From: Prorocentrum cordatum
Taxonomy: Eukaryota > Sar > Dinophyceae > Prorocentrales > Prorocentraceae
Direction: 5' to 3'
Length of the DNA stretch: 25,000 nt
NCBI GenBank assembly: GCA_963575745.1
Contig: CAUYUJ010009426.1
Location: 1 to 25,000, forward strand
In this document: positions 18,255 to 25,000 of the stretch, one piece after another
Numbering within the stretch: the stretch's first letter is position 1
How the letters are laid out: each line of letters opens with the position of its first letter
Program-made: the position numbers and the translations under genes
Notes under the pieces: generated by a model
Databases searched by the model: none
The model's input: only the letters and a program-made list of their open reading frames with translations
Told to the model about the DNA's origin: nothing

Positions 18255-18424
18255 GCGCGCCTCTCGCGGCCTCCATCGCCTCCATCGGTCCTCTCCTCGC
18301 CTGCGTGTCGCCGTCCTGCTCCGCGCTGCGCCCCCCCCCCCCCTCCCCCAGAGAACTCCAACGCACTGGAGAAGTCGAGACGGGTTTTCTTTGTATCGAT
18401 TCGGGCCCCTCGGGGCCCCCCCTC

Positions 18425-18485
18425 GGCCCCATGGGCCGTCAAGAAGCGACTCCGGATGAAGAGCCGGTCCCGGGGGCTGGGTCGA
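18425..18485 (+). repeat. Dispersed repeat, copy B
   Basis: Same orientation as 1081-1136, with shared GGCCGTCAA, CGACTC, GAAGAGCCGGT and GAGACC blocks and a few indels. It lies 171 bp after a TCC tract. It may be part of a larger, poorly conserved element. Confidence 0.4.
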
Positions 18486-18773
18486 GACCGCCCCGCGTCG
18501 GAGAAGTCACGGCTTCGGATCTCTGCGCTCCCGCCTCGCTCCTCCAGGGTTGCCGGCCCCTCCCCCTGCGCGCGCTTGCCAGCCCCCCTTTCCTTCCCTC
18601 CTCGCTCGTGCCGCGGCCAGGCTCCCCGTTCTCCCCCCCCCTGCTCGCCGCCCCGCCCGCTCTCCCGCCCCCGCCGCGTCCATCCTGCCCTCCCTCCCTC
18701 CCCGCGTTCACTCCTGGCGCTGGGCGAGCTCTTAGGTGCGGGGCCTGTAGCTTTCGTCCCCGCGACACTTTTT

Positions 18774-18856
18774 CTCCTCCTCCTCCTCCTCCTCCTCCTC
18801 CTCATCCTCATCCTCATCCTCATCCTCATCCTCATCCTCATCCTCATCCTCATCCT
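18774..18856 (+). repeat. (TCC)n then (CATCCT)9 array
   Basis: A short TCC run is followed by nine CATCCT hexamers at 18803-18856 without an error. The lack of variation, against degenerate neighbours, suggests recent expansion. Frames across it read His-Pro, Ile-Leu or Ser-Ser on the + strand. Confidence 0.95.
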
Positions 18857-19330
18857 CGTTCGTCCGACGTCGACGTGGCGTGTCAGGCGCACTGCCCGAC
18901 CCCCGATGGACTTCGAGAGTACTCGGCGTCCCACGCCCCCCCCGCTCCAGCAGGCACCAGCCTTTCCTCGGACGGCGCCCGCACAAAGCCCGAACGTGCG
19001 CGCCAGCGGCATCCCGCCGCCGCCGCCGCCGCTCAGTCGGCCGTTGCAGCCGCGCAGCACCTCTGAGGCTCGCGCTCGCCTGCGCCAGTCGTAGTGCGAC
19101 CTGCGGCACCGACAGCCAGCGCAACCTCGGCGACTCCAACGGCGTCGGTGCCGGGCACCAAGCCGACGAACTCGCCGACTCCTGCGCACGCAGACACCAA
19201 CCGTTGTGCGACCTTTTCGGCAAGACGACAGCGGCGGCGGCCCAACCGCTGGAGACGCCGGGGGCGCCGCGAGCCGCTTGGATCAAGCAGTGGCGAAGCG
19301 TCCTGGCTCGCCGATAAGCCCTACCACACA
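18857..19330. other. Unassigned stretch, weak coding hint
   Basis: Open frames cover this region on both strands. The + frame 18880-19317 ends with a less repetitive part (about 19110-19317, containing CDLFGK and WIKQW) that looks somewhat more protein-like than its neighbours, but I recognise no domain and cannot set a start. It could be an exon or chance. Confidence 0.25.
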
Positions 19331-19472
19331 ATGTTCTAAGAACCTTTTGTGGTTTCCACGATATGTGATCAGAACATGTCTTGTTGAGGTTGTCTTGTTT
19401 TAACACATCGGGTTTACGTTCTAAGAACATCGCTTATGTTCTTAGAACATTCCCTACCTAGGCTCTGCCTAG
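19331..19472. repeat. GTTCTAAGAAC hairpin cluster
   Basis: GTTCTAAGAAC occurs at 19333-19343 and again at 19418-19428. The latter copy forms, with ATGTTCTTAGAAC at 19436-19448, a perfect 13-bp stem around the 5-base loop CGCTT. CTAGGC-TCT-GCCTAG at 19458-19472 makes a second small hairpin. The stretch is AT-richer than its surroundings. A terminal or regulatory role is possible but not shown. Confidence 0.65.
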
Positions 19473-19570
19473 AAGGGTTCTTACTTTATAAGCTTAAAGG
19501 GCTGGGCAGTGTTCCTCGCCCCGGGCGGTTCCCCCGGCATCCGCCCCGCGGTTCCCCCAGGATCTTGGGA

Positions 19571-19622
19571 GCTTTAGCTTTAGCTTTAGCTTAGCTTTAG
19601 TTTAGCTTTAGCTTAGCTGTAG
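19571..19622 (+). repeat. GCTTTA/GCTTA short tandem repeat
   Basis: About nine units of GCTTTA with GCTTA and GTTTA variants. It is not the TTTAGGG telomere repeat. It lies just upstream of the first minisatellite array. Confidence 0.85.
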
Positions 19623-19720
19623 TTGTGTGTGCTAACCCAGAGAGTGATGTCCATCATCAACGCAAATATTATTTCAGGTTTTGTGTTTTTTTGTGTCTTT
19701 TGTGCTTCGCTGTGTGCGCT

Positions 19721-20412
19721 GAAGACGTCCCAACAAGCCCCGAAGACCGCCCCGAGTCGGCACAAGAGGCTCCCAGGAGGCGCCCAAGACGGCCCAAGAT
19801 GGCGCCAAGACGGCCCAAGAGGCTGCCAAGAGGCCCCAGAAGGCACCAAAGAGGTTCCAAGAGGCCCCCTAGACGCCCCAGGAGGCCCCGGAAAAGGCCC
19901 CCCTGAAGCTTCGAAACTGCTTCCAACAGGCCCACGAGAAGCCCCCCCAAGAAAACCCAGCGGACATCAAATAGGACTTATTCCCACAACCCAGGCACGG
20001 TGGCGGGATATGCCGAAGGCAAGTAGATCCGCCGCCCCCTGTTGATTTATCACAGGGGTGCCTGGCGTGCTAGACTTCTTAGGGTTTGGTTTTGGTTCTT
20101 TTCCAAAAGAACTCCCCCTGGGACTCCGGCGCGTCCCGCCGGGGTCCCGGGAGGATTGCCAAGGACCTCAATTCCCCAATTTCCTGCCCAAGACGGCTCC
20201 AAGATGGTCTCCAACATGCCTCCAAGACGGCCAGGATGGCCTCCAAGACGGCTAAGATGGCTTTAAGATGCCTTCAAGACGGCCCAAGATGTACCCAAGA
20301 CGGCCTAAGATAGCCTCAGGATGGCCCAAGGCGGCCCAAGAGGCCCCTAAGAGGTCCCCAAGACAGCCCAAGAGGCCTTCAAGACGTCCTCCAGGAGGGC
20401 CCGAAGAGGCCA
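19721..20412 (+). repeat. ~11-bp CAAGANGGCC minisatellite, + orientation, arrays A1 and A2
   Basis: The core is AAGACGGCCC / AAGAGGCCCC. A1 covers about 19721-19960, A2 about 20188-20412. Between them lie about 230 bp of unrelated sequence with a CCCCTG..CAGGGG hairpin (about 20037-20056) and GTTCTTTTCCAAAAGAAC (20095-20112). Upstream of A1, 19660-19720 is AT-rich and resembles the spacer of the other arrays. A2 ends in GAAGAGGCCAAAATC, the start of a spacer. Confidence 0.8.
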
Positions 20413-20621
20413 AAATCATTGATTGAATCGCTTCGCTCATTCCGCCGGCCCGTGATATGGCATCGCTGGTTTTTGTCTGTGTGTTCGTTGCCCATGTTGC
20501 GCTCTTGGGGGCGGGTGTCGTTCGGACGCGTTGCGTGGGGAGTTTTGATGGTGAAGCAGTTCCCTGGGGGTCGTCTCTCGATGGGGCGAAATAGAGTCGT
20601 CAAGATGCTTCTTTGGGGGGC
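20413..20621. other. Unique sequence between oppositely oriented arrays
   Basis: Mixed composition, with GATATGGCATCG and TTCGGACGCGTTGCG. It is not itself palindromic, so the arrays on either side are inverted around a non-symmetric core. No gene recognised. Confidence 0.4.
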
Positions 20622-21262
20622 CTCTTGGGGTCTGTTGAGAGGCCGTTCGGGGGCGCCTGGGAGACATGTTTGAAGCCTTCTGGGGCTTCTTTTGGGCCTC
20701 CTGGGAGTCTCCTGGGCCTCTTGGCGACATCTTGGGGCCTCTTGGAGGCCTCTTGGGGCCTCTTTGGGACCTCCTGGGCGCCTTCTGGGACGGAGGGCTC
20801 CATTTTTGAGTTCTCGGTATCCCTCCTGAGTCCCTCTTGGGCCCGTCCTGGGGCCTCTTGGTCCGTCTTGGGCGGCACTTGGGCCGTCTTGAGGGCTCTC
20901 TTGGGTCGTTTCGGCGCCGTCTTGGGAGCTTCGTGGGCCGTCGTGGAGCGGTCTTGGGGGCCTCGTGGGCCGTCTTGGAGCGTCCGGAAGCCGAAAAAGC
21001 CAGAACACAAAAAACATCGAAAAAACTAATGAAAATCAACGATTTTGGCCTCTTGGGGCTCTCTTCGGAGGCCTCTTGGAAGGCTCTTGGGGCGTCTTGG
21101 AGGCCTCTTGGGCTGTCTTGGGGGCCTTTTGGGCCGTCTTGGGGTCATCTTCGGCGTCTTCGAGCGCTCTTTGGGCGTCTCGGGGGCCTCTTGGGCAGTC
21201 TTGGGGGCCTCTTGGGGCACTCTGAGCGCGCTCTGGGGAGCCTGAGAGGCCGCACCCAGAAG
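20622..21262 (-). repeat. ~11-bp minisatellite, - orientation, arrays A3 and A4
   Basis: The + strand reads GGCCTCTTGGGG / GGCCGTCTTGGG, the reverse complement of A1/A2. A3 covers about 20622-20992 and A4 about 21046-21262, joined by an AT-rich spacer (20993-21045, with AAAAAACATCGAAAAAACTA). Frames are open on both strands because the unit rarely forms stop codons. Confidence 0.85.
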
Positions 21263-21435
21263 GAAAACCATCTCTGAGTAGACTTGGTCGGGCGGCGGTC
21301 GGGCGGCGACCGGGCGTTGGTCGGGGTACTTTTCGCCGGGGGACCCCCAGGGGCCGCCCCGCGCGCGCGAACTAGAAATACTGTTAATACTGTTAACCAG
21401 TTACCGGAGATCTTAGCACGCCCTGGCCCGTTGGG
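21263..21435. other. Unique GC-rich then AT-richer segment
   Basis: GGTCGGGCGGCG is repeated near 21287-21310, followed by a GCGCGCGCG run (21361-21369) and ACTGTTAATACTGTTAACCAG (21380-21400, containing ACTGTTAA twice). No gene seen. Confidence 0.4.
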
Positions 21436-22170
21436 CCGGCGAATTTCTTAAGATTTTTGAGAGATTTTGGCATTTTCGCCTATTCGGCCTTCAGATGGCT
21501 CAAGACGGCCCAAGAGGCCCCCAAGGTCGCCCCAAGATCGCCCACGAGGCCTCCAAGATGACCCCATGACGGCCCAAGAGGCCGCCAAGACGGCCCGAAG
21601 AGGGCCCCAAGACGGCCCAAGAGGCCTCCAAGACGCCCAAGATGGCCTCCAAGACGGCTAAGATGGCCCCGAGAGAGCCCAAGGTGGCTCCAAAATGACT
21701 CCAAGACGGCCCAAAATGCGCCCAAGACGGCCCAAGCTGGCGTCAAGATTGCCCAAGACGTCCCAAGATGCCCCCAAGAGGCCTCCAAGACGGCCCAACA
21801 GTCCTCCAAGAGGACCTCCAGGAAAGCCCGAAGAGGCCAAATTCTCTGATTTCCCTTAAGTTTTTGAAGGATGTTGGCGTTTGCTCCATTTCGGCCTTCC
21901 GACGGCCCAAGACGGCACACGAGGCCCTCAACATGGCCCCAAGAGCGCCCAAGGACCTCCAAGATGGCTCCAGGACGACCCAAGAGGCCCCCAAGGCTGC
22001 CCCAAGAGGGCTCCAAGACGGTCCTAGATGGCCGCCAAGACGGCCAAGATGGACCAAGATGGCTTACAAGATGTCTCCAAGCCGGCCAAGATGGCCCCAA
22101 GCGATCCCAAGATGGCCCCAAGATGTCACCAAGACGGCCCAAGATGCACCCAAGACGAGAATGCCTCGAG
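21436..22170 (+). repeat. ~11-bp minisatellite, + orientation, arrays B1 and B2 with spacers
   Basis: An AT-rich spacer (21436-21481) precedes B1 (21482-21838). A second spacer (21839-21896) precedes B2 (21897-22170). Both spacers share the order TTAAG, TTTTTGA, TTGGCRTTT, TTCGGCCTTC before the array begins. Units are mostly 10-12 bp, with AAG/CAAG at the start. Confidence 0.85.
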
Positions 22171-22491
22171 GGACCCCGAAAAGGCATCCTCCCCCTTCTC
22201 CTATTTCCTCCTTCTCCTCCTCTTCCGCTTCCTACCCCACTCGTTCCCCGAAGGCTTTCCCAACCGATTCGGGGAACACATGGCCGATACCTTGGCATAC
22301 CTCTGGCCACATCTGTCGGCCACATAAGGGCTTCCACAAGAGCAAGGGGCGGCGGTGATTCGCCGTAGGCGTCTTGGATCAATCCATCAGACAAGTATCG
22401 ATTGGAGACGTGATCTACCCGTGGAGGCGCAAGAAAAGACATGGTGATTCACACATTCGAAACGCTGCCCGAAAACACCACATAATAATAA
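22171..22491. other. Unique sequence with a 10-bp hairpin
   Basis: A short TCC-like run at 22195-22232, then GTTCCCCGAA (22243-22252) and TTCGGGGAAC (22268-22277), which pair perfectly over a 15-base loop. The remainder is AT-richer and unrecognised. Confidence 0.5.
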
Positions 22492-22546
22492 CAATCCCAT
22501 TGTGATCGTATCGCGTTGGCAACGTAGTTTATCATGTCAAGTGAAT

Positions 22547-22905
22547 CGTACAACAACGTAAGGCACAATCATGGTAACACCTTACCCGTGTCCTCCTCCT
22601 CGTCAACGCCCTCCTCCTCATCCTCCTACTCTTTTTTCTTTTCATCCTCCTCCTCCCCTCCTCCTCCTTCTCCTCCTCTTCCTCCTCCTCGTCGGGAAAG
22701 CGATGCGGCCACCACTCGTCCTCCCCCTCCCTCCTCGTCTGTTCTGCCGTTGCGTCTTCTTTTTCTCGGTCCCTGGAGGCCGCCATTTTGTCGGGCCCTG
22801 GGACCTCCGAGGCAGGACACGATTCCTCCCGCCCAAAAAAAATGTCGATTCGTACAACGTAGGGCACGATCATGGTAACACCTTGCCCGTGTCCTCCTCC
22901 TCGTC
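22547..22905 (+). repeat. Direct module pair within the left arm
   Basis: A module of about 57 bp, beginning CGTACAAC and containing CATGGTAACACC and CCCGTGTCCTCC, occurs at 22547-22604 and again at 22851-22905. The right arm has the same pair inverted, at 23907-23963 and 24209-24269. There are thus four copies: direct within each arm, inverted between arms. Confidence 0.8.
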
Positions 22906-23038
22906 ATCGTAGTCCTCCTCCTCCTCCTCCTCCTCCTTTTTCCTGCTCCTCCTCCTCCTCCTCCTCCTCCTCATCCCCCTCCTCCTCCGCCTCCTCCCTC
23001 CTCCCCCTGCGAGCGATTGCTGGCCGCGGAGGCTCCTC

Positions 23039-23241
23039 GGGCCCGCGGCACCGCGCCCCCGTCTCAGGGGGACGAGACGGGGGACCCCGGGCCGCAGGCG
23101 AGGGGCACGGAGGCCGGGCAGCCGGCCGGAGTCGCCTCCGGGGTTGCCTCCGGGCCCGCGGCACCGCGCCCCCGTCTCAGGGGGACGAGACGGGGGTCCC
23201 CGGGCCGCAGACGGAGGGCTCGGGCCCGCGGCACCGCGCCC
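23039..23241 (+). repeat. Arm-specific GC-rich duplication
   Basis: GGGCCCGCGGCACCGCGCCC occurs at 23039, 23152 and 23222 in the left arm but only twice in the right arm (near 23680 and 23742). The first two copies lie 113 bp apart and are each followed by CCCGTCTCAGGGGGACGAGA, which forms its own hairpin. Confidence 0.75.
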
Positions 23242-23325
23242 CGCCTCCCCCGAGAGCTCCTCCTCCTCCTCCTCCTCATCATTGCAGCGCCGTTTAAGGG
23301 GTTCTGGGGGCGCACAAACACACAA

Positions 23326-23580
23326 AAAAAAAATAATCCGAAGCACAGAGAAGCACAACAAAGCACAATATAACACAAAAATACACAAAAATACACACAA
23401 AAAACAAAAAACAATTTTTCCAATTGAAACCAGGTTTTCGGTCCGAGAACCAAACTTCCGGTCGGAAAATCAAAAGTTTTCAACCGAAAATTTGGTTTTC
23501 AATTGGAAAATTCGGTTTTTGTGTATTTTTGTGCACTTTTGTGCTTTTTTGTGCTTTTTTGTGCTTCGGGAAACTTTGTT
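23326..23580. repeat. AT-rich core of the palindrome
   Basis: The left half has AAGCACA and ACACAAAAATACACA units; the right half has TTTTGTGC units, their approximate complement. TTTTCCAATTGAAA (23416-23429) pairs with TTTCAATTGGAAAA (23498-23511), and GGTTTTCGGT variants fill the centre. The core continues the symmetry less perfectly than the arms. Confidence 0.7.
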
Positions 23581-24324
23581 TTTGTGTGTCTGTGCGCCCC
23601 CGGAACCCCCCAAACGGCGCTGCAATGAGGAGGAGGAGGAGGAGGAGGAGGAGGAGCTCTCAGGGGAGGCCGGGCGCGGTGCCGCGGGCCCGAGCCCTCC
23701 GTCTGCGGCCCGGGGACCCCCGTCTCGTCCCCCTGAGACGGGGGCGCGGTGCCGCGGGCCCGAGGAGCCTCCGCGGCCAGCAATCACTCGCAGGGGGAGG
23801 AGGGAGGAGGCGGAGGAGGAGGGGGAGATGAGGAGGAGGAGGAGGAGGGGGAAAAAGGGGGAGGAGGAGGAGGAGGAGGAGGAGGAGGAGGAGGAGGACT
23901 ACGATGACGAGGAGGAGGACACGGGCAAGGTGTTACCATGATCGTGCCCTACGTTGTTGTACGATTCGACATTTTTTGGGCGGGGGGAATCGTGTCCTGC
24001 CTCGGAGGTCCCAGGGCCCGACAAAATGGCGGCCTCCAGGGACCGAAAAAAAGCAACGGCAGAACAGACGAGGAGGAGGGAGGGGGAGGAGGACGAGTGG
24101 TGGCCGCATCGCTTTCCCGACGAGGAGGAGGAAGAGGAGGAGGAGGAGGAGGAGGAGGGGGAGGAGGATGAAAAGAAAAAAGAGTAGGAGGATGAGGAGG
24201 AGGACGATGACGAGGAGGAGGAGGACACGGGTAAGGTGTTACCATGATCGTGCCTTACGTTGTTGTACGATTCACTCGGTATGATAAACTACGTTGCCAA
24301 CGCGAGACGATCACAATGGGATTG

Positions 24325-24403
24325 CAATTCTTGACGCTTCGCGTATCCCCACCAGCCCATCCAACAACGATGCCCAGGCGAGTTGAGGTGTTGTTGTGAG
24401 AGG
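24325..24403. other. Short unique junction
   Basis: Links the palindrome to the next minisatellite array. No match to the sequence at the left edge of the palindrome (22171-22491), so symmetry ends at 24324. Confidence 0.5.
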
Positions 24404-25000
24404 TTCTCGGAGGTCTCTTGGAGCCATCTTGGGGCTCCCTTGGGGTCCTCTTGGGGTCCTCTTGGGGTCCTCTTGGGGCCCTCTTGGGGCCCTATTGGGG
24501 TTCTTTTGGGGCCATTTTGGGGCCCCTTGGGGCTCCTCGGGGGGTCTGAAAAGGGTTTTTGGGGCCATCTTGGGCCCCATGGCTCAAAAGAGGGGGGGTC
24601 CTCGATTCAGCCCCCCCCCCCCCGAGGCTCAAAAAGGCCGTCTTGGGCGCTCTTGGGGCGTTCCTGGGCGCTCTTGGGGCCCTCTTGGGGTCCTCTTGGG
24701 CCCCTCTTGGGGCTCCTTTGGGCCATATTGGGGCCATCTTGAGGCCTCCGAGGCCCATCGGAAGCGAAAAGGCGAGAACGCCAAAAACATAGTTCCCCCT
24801 TAAGTTTTGGAGCCATTATTGGCCTCTTGGGGGAGTCCCTGGAGGGCTCGGCGGGCACTTGAAATGGTCTTGGGGACGTCTTGGGGCTTCTTAGAGGTAT
24901 GCCGACCGCTATCTTGAGCTATCTCGAGCCATCTTGGAGGCCATCTTGGCGTCTCAGAGGCCCTCTTGGAGCCATCTTGGGCGAACTTGGAGGCTCCAGC
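24404..25000 (-). repeat. ~11-bp minisatellite, - orientation, arrays C1 and C2 (window edge)
   Basis: The cleanest array in the window: from 24428 to about 24540 the + strand reads ten consecutive 11-base units of the CTTGGGGTCCT type. C1 ends near 24760, an AT-rich spacer (24761-24814, with AAAAACATAG and CTTAAGTTTTGG) follows, and C2 continues past the window end. Confidence 0.9.

Larger units (their letters stand above)
22492..24324. repeat. Large inverted repeat (palindrome), ~1.83 kb
   Basis: The outermost bases CAATCCCATTGTGATCGT (22492 onward) are the reverse complement of the segment ending at 24324. From there the arms pair nearly throughout, in order: an AACGTAGTTTATCAT block, a CATGGTAACACC module, a TCC tract on the left and GGA on the right, the block GTCGGGCCCTGGGACCTC, a second CATGGTAACACC module, a second TCC/GGA tract, a GC-rich GGGCCCGCGGCACCGCGCCC block, and ATTGCAGCGCCGTT at 23281-23294 against 23613-23626. 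The arms are about 22492-23325 and 23581-24324. The core is AT-rich. Differences are scattered substitutions, repeat-length changes and one 113-bp extra copy in the left arm. No protein recognised. Confidence 0.9.

Noticed and set aside
17004-19094. 696-residue plus-strand frame and 380-residue minus-strand frame overlapping it
   Set aside because: Built from GTC/GCC, TCC and CATCCT repeats; long poly-Arg, poly-Pro and poly-Ser runs only.
19480-19495. TATA-like CTTTATAA as a promoter
   Set aside because: Dinoflagellates generally lack TATA promoters, and no gene follows.
19571-19622. Possible telomeric repeat
   Set aside because: The unit is GCTTTA with variants, not the TTTAGGG expected for dinoflagellate telomeres, and the block is short and internal.
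20379-21039. Overlapping minus-strand frames of about 140-210 residues in the minisatellite, some starting with a hydrophobic leader
   Set aside because: Frames are open in several phases at once because the 11-bp unit rarely forms stops. An 11-bp period shifts phase at every unit, so no protein repeat is conserved.
22492-24324. Palindrome as a hairpin-read sequencing artefact
   Set aside because: Arms differ by substitutions, repeat lengths and a 113-bp unit, more than expected for the two strands of one molecule. Not fully excluded without reads.
19721-25000. CRISPR array
   Set aside because: Units are short, degenerate and contiguous, with no unique spacers of equal length, and the organism is a eukaryote.

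Overview
This window looks like dinoflagellate nuclear DNA. The deciding evidence is at 2691-2712: an exact copy of the 22-nt dinoflagellate spliced leader (dinoSL), followed by a LINE-type retrotransposon. GC-rich sequence, very long TCC/GGA microsatellites, degenerate minisatellites and no compact genes fit the same group. I cannot name the species. I found no convincing host protein gene, rRNA or tRNA.

Layout. 1-2690 holds unassigned GC-rich DNA, two long TCC tracts and a CTCGAYCC minisatellite. 2691-10077 is one non-LTR retroelement on the + strand. It begins with the spliced leader, then has an ORF1 with a CxxC zinc-finger motif, then an ORF2 with an APE-like endonuclease (EEP), a reverse transcriptase (RT) with an FVDD motif, a zinc-knuckle remnant and an RNase H with a complete DEDD set. 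It is dead: two in-frame TGA codons and at least four frameshifts. It lies inside a TCC tract. The 16 bases abutting the leader (2675-2690) recur with one mismatch at 10078-10093, as expected of a target-site duplication. 10078-11668 is TCC, then GGA repeat. 11669-19330 is noncoding, with an AT-rich island, more GGA/TCC tracts, two related fold-back (MITE-like) elements, an inverted repeat with a TCC tract in its loop, and GTC/GCC and CATCCT arrays.

19331-25000 is structural DNA. Arrays of an ~11-bp minisatellite (core AAGANGGCCCC) are joined by a conserved AT-rich spacer of about 55 bp and alternate in orientation (+, -, +, -). Between the last two lies an inverted repeat of about 1.83 kb (22492-24324).

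How the parts fit. The retroelement's enzymes would together make a copy-in (target-primed) retrotransposon, and the leader shows that the copied template was a trans-spliced mRNA. Mobile or fold-back sequences are repeatedly found next to or within TCC/GGA tracts here. A pyrimidine tract directly upstream of the leader's own terminal AG could also act as a ready-made trans-splice acceptor for the new copy. That last point is inference.
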